Shown here piece by piece: positions 17,861 through 25,101 of a stretch of DNA of 64,000 nucleotides. Numbering within the stretch: position 1 is the stretch's first letter; every line of letters begins with the position of its first letter. The translations under genes and the position numbers were made by a program. Below the pieces are notes generated by a model, which worked only from the letters and a program-made list of their open reading frames with translations, was not told where the DNA came from and did no database searches. Source of the DNA: Salipiger sp. CCB-MM3. GTDB lineage: Bacteria > Pseudomonadota > Alphaproteobacteria > Rhodobacterales > Rhodobacteraceae. Location: contig NZ_CP014596.1 in the NCBI RefSeq assembly GCF_001687105.1, forward strand, positions 124,001-188,000. Reading direction: 5' to 3'.

Positions 17861-19126
17861 TCAGGCCGCGTTGCTGTTCGCCGCCTTACGCGGAGCGTTG
17901 GAATTGCGGTCGATGAAATCGAGCACCAGCGGGCGGATGTTGCTACGCCAGCTGCGCCCGGCAAAGATACCGTAGTGGCCCGCGCCCGGCTCGAGGTGCT
18001 GGCCCTTCTTCGCATCCGGCAGCCCGGTGCAGAGATCGAGCGCGGCGACGCACTGACCCGGCGCCGAAATGTCGTCATTGGCGCCTTCGACGGTCATCAC
18101 CGCCACATCGGTGATCTTGCCGATATCCACCTTGTGGCCATCCACGACGAAGTTGTTCGACGCGATCTCGCCGTTCTTGAAGATGCGCTCGACCGTCGAG
18201 AGGTAGAACTCGGCGGTCATGTCCATCACCGCCAGATATTCGTCGTAGAAGCGGTTGTGCGCGTCGTGATCGCTGGCTTCGCCGCGGCTCACCCGCATGA
18301 TCTGATCGGTGAACGCCTTGGAGTGACGCTCGGCATTCATCGACATGAAGGACGCCAGCTGCAGCAGACCGGGATAGACCATCCGCCCGACGCCCGCATA
18401 TTTGTAGCCGACGCGCTGGATCATCGTCTCTTCCAGCTGGCCCATGGTCACCCGGTGGCCGAAGTCGGTGACATCGGTGGGGGTCGCATTGGGGTCGATC
18501 GGCCCGCCGATCAGGGTCAGCGTGCGCGGCTGCGCGGCGGGCTCCAACTCGGCCAGATAGGCGGTGGCCGCCAGTGTCAGCGGTGCCGGCTGGCAGACCG
18601 CGATCACATTGGTGTCGGGCCCCAGCGCGCGCATGAAGTCCATGAGGTAAAGCGTGTAATCCTCGATATCGAACTTGCCCTCGCTCACCGGGATGTCGCG
18701 GGCGTTGTGCCAGTCGGTGACGTAAAGCTCGCAATCGGGCAGCAGCGAAACCGCGGTAGAGCGCAGCAGCGTCGCATAGTGGCCCGACATCGGGGCGACC
18801 AGCAGCACCTTGCGCGGTTTGGTGGGACGGCCCTGCACTTCGAAGTGCACCAGATCGCCAAAGGCGCGCTCGACCACGGTGCGCGGCTCAACCACATGGT
18901 CGCGGCCATCGGCGCAGGTGACGGTGCGAATGCCCCAGTCGGGTTTGACCACCATGCGCTCGAAAGTACGCTCAGTCACTTCTCCCCAAGCCGCCATCCA
19001 GCCGATCATCGGATTCGGCAATGCGGCAAAGGCGGGGTAGGACGCCATCGTCCGTGCCGTCGCCCCGAGCCACTGGTTGGTGTTCCGGAAGGTCTCCATC
19101 AGATCGTAAGTCGCCATTTGACGCAT
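17861..19126 (-). CDS. phaZ: Intracellular polyhydroxyalkanoate depolymerase
   Basis: 421 residues. PhaZ mobilises stored polyhydroxybutyrate granules. The alpha/beta-hydrolase nucleophile is a Cys, as in the intracellular PhaZa1 class: AVCQPAPL with Cys178. The C-terminal His lies in LEPGAGHYGIFAGRSWR. There is no signal peptide, consistent with an intracellular enzyme. AGGAGACACGCGAT precedes the start. It is divergent from phaC, the usual arrangement in Rhodobacteraceae. The intergenic region is 161 bp. Confidence 0.94.
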   Translation of the reverse strand: MRQMATYDLMETFRNTNQWLGATARTMASYPAFAALPNPMIGWMAAWGEVTERTFERMVVKPDWGIRTVTCADGRDHVVEPRTVVERAFGDLVHFEVQGRPTKPRKVLLVAPMSGHYATLLRSTAVSLLPDCELYVTDWHNARDIPVSEGKFDIEDYTLYLMDFMRALGPDTNVIAVCQPAPLTLAATAYLAELEPAAQPRTLTLIGGPIDPNATPTDVTDFGHRVTMGQLEETMIQRVGYKYAGVGRMVYPGLLQLASFMSMNAERHSKAFTDQIMRVSRGEASDHDAHNRFYDEYLAVMDMTAEFYLSTVERIFKNGEIASNNFVVDGHKVDIGKITDVAVMTVEGANDDISAPGQCVAALDLCTGLPDAKKGQHLEPGAGHYGIFAGRSWRSNIRPLVLDFIDRNSNAPRKAANSNAA

Positions 19127-19287
19127 ATCGCGTGTCTCCTGATGCGCGGTCCCGCCCGGCGCCCGGTCACTGCGTGCCTCCCGTCACTCAGTTTCCGCTG
19201 ATCCGGCCTCGGATCAATTCGCCGCTTTGCCCCTCGCTGTACCGCCGTTATTCTGCAACAGGCCGAAAGTAGGGGGGATTCGACCTT

Positions 19288-21084
19288 ATGACAACTACTC
19301 CGGGCACGGACATCACGTCAGACCGCGCACGACTCGAAGCCAATATTGAGAAGATCGAAGCCCTTTCTCAACGACTTCTGGAAGCAATTTCGCGACGTAA
19401 GCCGATCAATCCTGCGTTAAACGGGCCTGATCCGCTGCTCTATGGAAAAGCTGCGCAGGCCTACTGGCAGGAATGGATGCAGAACCCCGCGAAGGTGTTC
19501 GAGCAGCAGGTGGCCTACTGGGGCAAAGCCTTGTCCCACTATCTTGAGGCGCAGACCGCGCTGGCCGGTGGCCAGCTTGCTCCGCCCGAGGACACCGGCC
19601 CCAAGGACAAGCGATTCTCGAACCCGCTGTGGGACAGCCATCCCTATTTCAACTTCATCAAGCAGCAGTATCTGATCAGCGCCGAGGCGATCCACCGCTC
19701 GGTCGACGAGATCGCCGATCTGGACCCGAAGGAAAAGAAGCGCCTGCGCTACTTCGCGCGCCAGATCGTCGACATGATGGCGCCGACCAATTTCTTCGCC
19801 ACCAACCCCGACGCGCTGCAGAAGGCGCTGGAAACAGAGGGCGAAAGCCTTGTGCTGGGGATGGAAAACCTCGTTGCGGACCTCGAGGCCAACAATGGCG
19901 AGCTGGTCGTAAGGCTCGCGGATGAGAACGCCTTCAAGCTTGGCGAGAACATCGCCACCGCCGAGGGCGAGGTGGTCTATCGCAACCGCATGATGGAGCT
20001 GATCCAGTACAAGCCCACCACCGAGAAGGTGCGCGAGACGCCGATCATCCTGTTCCCGCCGTGGATCAATAAGTATTACATCCTCGACCTCAAGCCGAAG
20101 AACAGCCTGATCCGCTACATCGTCGACCAGGGCTACACGCTCTATGTGGTCAGCTGGGTCAACGCCGACGAAAGCTACAGCGACGTCGGTCTCGAGGATT
20201 ACATTCAGGACGGCTATCTCACGGCGATCGACCTCGTGCGCGAGATGTGCAAGGTCGAGCAAGTCAACGCGGTGGGTTACTGCATCGCGGGCACGACGCT
20301 GGCGCTGACGCTCTCGCTGCTCAAGCAGCGCGGCGAGAAGCCGGTGAAGTCGGCAACCTTCTTTACCACGTTGACCGATTTTTCCGATCAGGGTGAGTTC
20401 ACCCCGTTCCTGCAGGATGATTTCGTCGACGGGATCGAGGCCGAGATCAATGCCAGCGGCATTCTGAAAAGTTTCATCATGTCGCGCACCTTCTCGTTCC
20501 TGCGCTCCACCGATCTCATCTACACGCCAGCCATCCGCAGCTACATGATGGGCGAGACGCCCCCAGCCTTCGATCTGCTCTATTGGAACGGCGACGGGGC
20601 CAACCTGCCGGGGCGGATGACCATCCAATACCTGCGCGGGCTGTGTCAGCAGAACCTCTTCTCGAAGGGCGAATTCGAGATTCTGGGCCATACGCTCGAC
20701 ATCAAGGACGTGGATGTGCCGCTGATGTCGATCGCCGCAGAGGGCGACCATATCGCCGCGTGGAAGGATTGCTACCGCGGTGTGCAGAAGATGGGCTCGC
20801 GCTCGAAAACCTTCGTGCTGTCGGAGTCGGGCCATATCGCCGGGATCGTGAACCCGCCGGACAAGCAGAAGTATGGTCACTACCTCAACCCCGACCTCAA
20901 GCTCTCGGCAGAGGACTGGCAGGCCAGCGCTGAGTTCCATGCCAAGGAGTCTTGGTGGCCGGTCTGGGAGGCGTGGCTGCGCAAAAAATCCGGCAAAATG
21001 GTGCCCGCACGAACGCCCGGCGATTCGTCTCACAGCCCGATTTGCCCGGCTCCGGGTGCCTATGTGCGTGTGAAGGCTGCTTAA
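19288..21084 (+). CDS. phaC: Class I polyhydroxyalkanoate synthase
   Basis: 598 residues. PhaC polymerises (R)-3-hydroxyacyl-CoA into storage polyester on the granule surface. The lipase-like box GYCIAGT contains the catalytic Cys332; the catalytic Asp lies in AAEGDHIAAW and the His in LSESGHIAGIVNPP. The PHA_synth N-terminal domain (QAYWQEWMQNPAKVFEQQ) is complete. It is divergent from phaZ and followed by phaP. phaA and phaB, for precursor supply, are not in the window. Confidence 0.95.
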   Translation: MTTTPGTDITSDRARLEANIEKIEALSQRLLEAISRRKPINPALNGPDPLLYGKAAQAYWQEWMQNPAKVFEQQVAYWGKALSHYLEAQTALAGGQLAPPEDTGPKDKRFSNPLWDSHPYFNFIKQQYLISAEAIHRSVDEIADLDPKEKKRLRYFARQIVDMMAPTNFFATNPDALQKALETEGESLVLGMENLVADLEANNGELVVRLADENAFKLGENIATAEGEVVYRNRMMELIQYKPTTEKVRETPIILFPPWINKYYILDLKPKNSLIRYIVDQGYTLYVVSWVNADESYSDVGLEDYIQDGYLTAIDLVREMCKVEQVNAVGYCIAGTTLALTLSLLKQRGEKPVKSATFFTTLTDFSDQGEFTPFLQDDFVDGIEAEINASGILKSFIMSRTFSFLRSTDLIYTPAIRSYMMGETPPAFDLLYWNGDGANLPGRMTIQYLRGLCQQNLFSKGEFEILGHTLDIKDVDVPLMSIAAEGDHIAAWKDCYRGVQKMGSRSKTFVLSESGHIAGIVNPPDKQKYGHYLNPDLKLSAEDWQASAEFHAKESWWPVWEAWLRKKSGKMVPARTPGDSSHSPICPAPGAYVRVKAA

Positions 21085-21137
21085 CGCAGCGTCAAAACAG
21101 GCACTTGCACGATTTTTCTGCAGCGCGGCAAAAATTC

Positions 21138-21166
21138 TTGAAATGCTGCGCTGCAGCATCCATATT
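21138..21166 (+). promoter_or_regulatory. Putative phaP promoter
   Basis: TTGAAA (21138-21143) and CATATT (21161-21166) are separated by exactly 17 bases, about 60 bases before the phaP start. The spacer is almost wholly occupied by the palindrome annotated as a PhaR operator. Confidence 0.55.
21143..21159 (+). promoter_or_regulatory. PhaR-type operator of phaP
   Basis: Perfect palindrome ATGCTGC-GCT-GCAGCAT. The core is CTGC-N3-GCAG, the PhaR recognition form reported for Rhodobacter. Placement between -35 and -10 fits repression that is relieved when PhaR binds the polymer. Confidence 0.7.
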
Positions 21167-21227
21167 GGTTTCAGCCGATAGTTAAGCGCGGGGTGGGCCC
21201 GCTAGGCTGAATACGGGAATTGAAAGA

Positions 21228-21689
21228 ATGGCTAAGACTCAAGACTTCACCGCCATGATGAAGGACATGATGGGCGCGTTCCCCGTGGACACCAAAGCCA
21301 TGGACGAAGCGTTCAAGACCTCTGCAACTCTGAACGAGAAGCTCTCGGCAGTTGCTCTCGAGGCCGCAGAGAAATCCACCGAGATTTCCGCCAAGTGGAC
21401 CAAAGACACTCTGGCGAAGCTGACCGACATGTCGAAGGTCAAGAAAGAGCCGGCCGACTACGCCAAGGCGATGACCGATTTCGCCTCCGCACAGGCTGAA
21501 GTCGCCGCCGAAAACATGGCCGCCTTCGCCGAGATCGCGAAGAAGGTGCAGATGGACACCGTCGAGCTGATGATGGCCGCTGGCAAGGACTTCACCGAAG
21601 ATGCCTCCGCCGCCGTCAAGAAGGCCACCGACGAGATGACCGCCGCCACCAAGAAGGCGACCACCACGGCAACTGCCGCGGCCAAGTAA
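21228..21689 (+). CDS. phaP: Phasin (granule-associated protein)
   Basis: 153 residues, helical and amphipathic, with repeated Ala/Lys/Glu heptad-like stretches (KLSAVALEAAEKSTEISAKW, then FASAQAEVAAENMAAFAEIA) and an Ala/Thr/Lys-rich tail. Phasins coat polyhydroxybutyrate granules and control their number and size. The pattern and the position behind phaC identify it. The ribosome site is weak (GAAAGA). A terminator follows at 21774. The regulator gene phaR that usually comes next is absent here. Confidence 0.9.
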   Translation: MAKTQDFTAMMKDMMGAFPVDTKAMDEAFKTSATLNEKLSAVALEAAEKSTEISAKWTKDTLAKLTDMSKVKKEPADYAKAMTDFASAQAEVAAENMAAFAEIAKKVQMDTVELMMAAGKDFTEDASAAVKKATDEMTAATKKATTTATAAAK

Positions 21690-21773
21690 GCCGGGTTTCG
21701 CCCCCTCTCCTTCCGGGGGCGACCCGCAATTGCGCCACTCCTCTCCTCCCAAGTATTTCCGGCGCAATGCGTA

Positions 21774-21802
21774 GGGCGGGCCTCCCAGGGCCCGCCCTTT
21801 TT
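21774..21802 (+). terminator. Terminator of phaP
   Basis: Stem GGGCGGGCC / GGCCCGCCC (9 bp) with a 6-base loop followed by TTTTT. It lies between phaP and the convergent SLC13 gene. Confidence 0.85.
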
Positions 21803-21836
21803 CATGGCATCGTTCATGTCATCAGGGCGTTTCTCC

Positions 21837-23339
21837 TCAGACGCCGAAGACCGGCCCCGCCAGCAGCCGCATGGCCAGAAACACCACCACGACGCTCAGC
21901 AGGTTGATCACGATGCCCGCGCGCACCATGTCGCCCAGCGTCATCCGCTCGTAGGAGAAGACGATCGCGTTGGGCGGCGTCGCCACCGGCATCATGAAGG
22001 CCATCGAGGCTCCCAGCGCCACCGGCACCATCAGCCACTGCGGATCGACCCCAAGCCCAAGCGCCACCGCGCCGAGGATCGGCAGGAAGGTCGCGGTCGA
22101 GGCGGTGTTCGAGGTGATCTCGGTCAGGAAGATGATCGCCACGGCCACCACGAGGATCAGCAGCCAAAGGTTGATCCCCTGCAGCGCCGCCACGCGCCCG
22201 CCGATCCACTCTGCAAGCCCCGTGGCATCGAAGGCCCCCGCAAGGGCAAGCCCGCCGCCAAACAGCATCAGCACGCCCCAAGGCAGCGTGCGCGCCACGT
22301 TCCAGTCGATCACGAAACCGTCCTTGCGGCTCACCGGGATGGCAAAGAGCAACAGCGCCGCCGCCATGGCAATGCCGGAGTCGTTGATCGGCAGGTTCAG
22401 CGCGCCGCGGAACACCCAAGCCAGCGCCGCGAGGCCGAAGATCACCGCGACGATCTTCTCACCGCGCTCCATGCGCCCCAGCGCCGTGTATTCCTCGTCG
22501 ATCACCGAACGCACATCGCCAAGGTTCAGATCCTTCATCGGGAACACCAGACGGGTCAGTACGAAAAAAGTCAGCGGCAGCATCACCAGCACCACCGGCA
22601 CGCCGATCATCATCCATTGCAGAAAGCCGATCTCGACGCCGAAACTGTCGCCCATGAGCCCGGCCAGCAGCGCGTTGGGCGGCGTGCCGATCAGCGTGCC
22701 AACCCCGCCGATGGAGGCCGCATAGGCCACAGCCAGCATCAGCCCGACCCCAAAGTTGTGCACCAGCGCCTTGTCCTCGACCCGGCTGTCGATGAACTCG
22801 ATGACGGAGACGCCCACCGCATACATCATCACCGCCGTCGCGGTGTTGGAGATCCACATCGACAGGAACGCCGTGGCCAGCATGAAGCCCAGCACGATGC
22901 GCTGCGGCGTGCTGCCGATCAGCCGCACGATGAACAGCGCGATACGCCGGTGCAGGCCCCAGCGCTGCATCCCGCCTGCAAGGATGAAACCGCCGAGGAA
23001 GAGGAAGATCAGGTGGTTGCCATAGCGCGCCGTCACCTCTCCGATCGGCTGGATGTCCAGCAGCGGCAGCATGACGATCGGCAAGAGCGCGGTGGCGGGC
23101 AGCGGCACCGCCTCGCTCAGCCACCAGATCACCATCCACAGCGTCAGCGCCACGAGGTGCCAGGCCACCAGCGGCATTTCGGGCGGAGCGGGCAGCATAT
23201 AGACCAGCAGTGCCGCCAGAGGCCCCGCGATCAGCGCGGCGAGGCGCAGCGGCGAGATTTCTTCCACCGTGCTGTCCTGCGGCGGGTGGTTCGGGTTGGT
23301 TTGTGCCTGCAACTCGCGTTCGCTGGGGTCTGTGCGCAT
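21837..23339 (-). CDS. SLC13/DASS family anion:sodium symporter
   Basis: About 500 residues, 11-12 transmembrane helices. This family carries dicarboxylates, citrate or sulfate with Na+. Both inverted-repeat signature motifs are visible: FLSMWISNTATAVMM in the first half and ITSNTASTATFLP in the second, where SNT is the Na+/carboxylate site. The start at MRTDPSE is favoured by a GGAG six bases upstream; an ATG 15 bases further upstream is an alternative. It is convergent with phaP. A dicarboxylate substrate is inferred only from the family. Confidence 0.87.
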   Translation of the reverse strand: MRTDPSERELQAQTNPNHPPQDSTVEEISPLRLAALIAGPLAALLVYMLPAPPEMPLVAWHLVALTLWMVIWWLSEAVPLPATALLPIVMLPLLDIQPIGEVTARYGNHLIFLFLGGFILAGGMQRWGLHRRIALFIVRLIGSTPQRIVLGFMLATAFLSMWISNTATAVMMYAVGVSVIEFIDSRVEDKALVHNFGVGLMLAVAYAASIGGVGTLIGTPPNALLAGLMGDSFGVEIGFLQWMMIGVPVVLVMLPLTFFVLTRLVFPMKDLNLGDVRSVIDEEYTALGRMERGEKIVAVIFGLAALAWVFRGALNLPINDSGIAMAAALLLFAIPVSRKDGFVIDWNVARTLPWGVLMLFGGGLALAGAFDATGLAEWIGGRVAALQGINLWLLILVVAVAIIFLTEITSNTASTATFLPILGAVALGLGVDPQWLMVPVALGASMAFMMPVATPPNAIVFSYERMTLGDMVRAGIVINLLSVVVVFLAMRLLAGPVFGV

Positions 23340-23451
23340 TCTCGGCTCCGCCATCGTGGTATGGTAGGTGCACCGGCTGCATCAGCTTTTGCAGGCAATG
23401 GCAAGTGGAGCGCCCTCAAAACTGCGCGAGACCGGGCCCGTGGCGGCATAG

Positions 23452-23482
23452 AAAAAGGCGCGGCCCCTGGGGACCGCGCCTT
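23452..23482 (-). terminator. Terminator of the CoA-transferase genes
   Basis: On the minus strand a perfect 9-bp stem (AAGGCGCGG / CCGCGCCTT, 10-base loop) ends in TTTTTC, 30 bases after the subunit B stop. Confidence 0.85.
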
Positions 23483-23511
23483 CAAATTCATTGCATCAGG
23501 GCCGCAGCGGC

Positions 23512-24138
23512 TCAATTGATGATGGTCGCCTCGGTGGCCGCGCGAAGCTCGTCCTCGGTCACGCCCTCGGCGGTCTCGACGATCTTCAGACCACCCTCGA
23601 CCACGTCCAGCACGCCGAGGTTGGTGATGATCCGATCCACCACGCCCTTACCGGTCAGCGGCAGGGTGCATTCCTTCAGCAGCTTGCTGTCACCGTGCTT
23701 GTTGGTGTGGTCCATGACCACGATGACCCGGCCGACGCCCGCCACCAGATCCATCGCACCGCCCATACCCTTGACCAGCTTGCCGGGGATCATCCAGTTC
23801 GCCAGATCGCCGTTCTCGGCCACTTCCATGGCCCCAAGGATGGCCGCCGCGATCTTGCCGCCGCGGATCATCGCAAAGGACATGGAACTGTCGAAATACG
23901 ACGTCTTGGGCAGTTCGGTGATCGTCTGCTTGCCGGCGTTGATGAGATCCGGATCCTCTTCGCCCTCATAGGGGAAGGGCCCCATGCCCAGCATGCCGTT
24001 CTCGGACTGCAGCGTGATTTCCTTGTCGCCGACGTAGTTGGCCACAAGCGTCGGGATGCCGATCCCGAGGTTCACATACATGCCGTCTTCGAGTTCCTCA
24101 GCCGCGCGCGCGGCCATCTGGTTACGATCCCAAGGCAT
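23512..24138 (-). CDS. scoB: 3-oxoacid CoA-transferase subunit B
   Basis: 208 residues. Forms a heteromer with subunit A and moves CoA from succinyl-CoA to acetoacetate or a similar 3-oxoacid. The catalytic Glu lies in LQSENGMLGMGPFP near residue 46; MYVNLGIGIPTLVANY and GGAMDLVAG are typical. Its start codon overlaps the subunit A stop by one base, so the pair is coupled. Being close to the pha genes, it may help use acetoacetate from polymer breakdown, but this is inference; atoA/pcaJ-type substrates cannot be excluded. Confidence 0.9.
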   Translation of the reverse strand: MPWDRNQMAARAAEELEDGMYVNLGIGIPTLVANYVGDKEITLQSENGMLGMGPFPYEGEEDPDLINAGKQTITELPKTSYFDSSMSFAMIRGGKIAAAILGAMEVAENGDLANWMIPGKLVKGMGGAMDLVAGVGRVIVVMDHTNKHGDSKLLKECTLPLTGKGVVDRIITNLGVLDVVEGGLKIVETAEGVTEDELRAATEATIIN

Positions 24139-24842
24139 TACGCTTCCTCCCGCTTGCGCGTGGTGCGCTGTTCGATCCGCTTCTCGTGCTCACCCTTGAT
24201 GATGCGATGCACGAAGATGCCCGGCAGGTGGATGTGATCGGGGTCAAGCTCGCCCGGCTGCACGATCTCTTCCACTTCCATGACGCAGACCTTGCCGCAC
24301 ATGGCCGCCGGCGGGTTGAAGTTGCGTGCCGTCTTGCGGAACACGCAGTTGCCCGAGGTGTCGGCCTTCCACGCCTTGACGATGGACAGATCGGCAAAGA
24401 TGCCCTCTTCGAGCACGTATTCCTCACCATTGAAGACCTTGGTCTCCTTGCCCTCGGCCACCACGGTGCCGACCCCGGTCTTGGTGTAGAACCCGGGGAT
24501 GCCCGCACCGGCGGCGCGCATGCGCTCGGCCAGCGTGCCCTGCGGGTTGAACTCGAGCTCAAGCTCGCCCGACAGGTACTGGCGCATGAACTCGGCGTTC
24601 TCGCCCACGTAAGAGCTCATCATCTTCTTGATCTGCTTGGTGTCGAGCAACTTGCCGAGGCCGAAGCCATCCACGCCGCAGTTGTTCGACGCGATGGTCA
24701 GATCCTTGACGCCGCTGTCGACCATGGCGTCGATCAAGAGCTCGGGGATGCCGCAGAGCCCGAAGCCGCCCGCCGCGATGGTCATGCCATCAAACAGCAG
24801 CCCGTCCAGCGCCTCGGCGGCGGAGCCGTAAACTTTCTTCAT
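24138..24842 (-). CDS. scoA: 3-oxoacid CoA-transferase subunit A
   Basis: 234 residues. The glycine-rich CoA-binding segment [15 protein letters not shown] near residue 26 and [11 protein letters not shown] are the subunit A signature, followed by [20 protein letters not shown]. The start is MKKVYGSA after a GGGAGGACGGA ribosome site; the 80 upstream codons of the open frame are not part of the family. First gene of the scoA-scoB pair. Confidence 0.9.
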   Translation of the reverse strand: MKKVYGSAAEALDGLLFDGMTIAAGGFGLCGIPELLIDAMVDSGVKDLTIASNNCGVDGFGLGKLLDTKQIKKMMSSYVGENAEFMRQYLSGELELEFNPQGTLAERMRAAGAGIPGFYTKTGVGTVVAEGKETKVFNGEEYVLEEGIFADLSIVKAWKADTSGNCVFRKTARNFNPPAAMCGKVCVMEVEEIVQPGELDPDHIHLPGIFVHRIIKGEHEKRIEQRTTRKREEA

Positions 24843-24987
24843 TCCGTCCTCCCGAAAGAAAGAGTCTGCCTGACTTGTCACCCGCACCGCAGGCAGAGTC
24901 AACGAAGCCCCCCACCCGGAGACGCGCCTTCGCGCCAAGTCACCCTCGCACGCGCAGCAAAAAGGCGCCGCAGCGCAGCATAAGCTA

Positions 24988-25013
24988 CTTCGTCTAGACA
25001 AAAATATCCCCGC
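24988..25013. repeat. Degenerate intergenic repeat copy
   Basis: CTTCGTCTAGACAAAAATAT followed by CCCCGC resembles the CTTC...AAATACGC repeat but with many changes. It lies between the topA terminator and scoA. Confidence 0.3.
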
Positions 25014-25048
25014 CGGAGGCGCAAGAACGCAGCACCCGGACATAAGAA

Positions 25049-25074
25049 GGCCCGCGTCACGGGTGACGCGGGCC
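25049..25074 (-). terminator. Hairpin terminator after topA
   Basis: Perfect 12-bp inverted repeat GGCCCGCGTCAC / GTGACGCGGGCC with a 2-base centre, 28 bases after the topA stop. On the minus strand it is followed by the weak T-tract TTCTTAT. Confidence 0.7.
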
Positions 25075-25101
25075 GATCTCAATCAAGATGTCGCGAGACG
25101 C

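Noticed and set aside
21076..21090. CTGC-N5-GCAG palindrome at the phaC stop codon
   Set aside because: The spacer is longer than the N3-4 of PhaR sites and it overlaps coding sequence; the perfect site at 21143 is the better operator.
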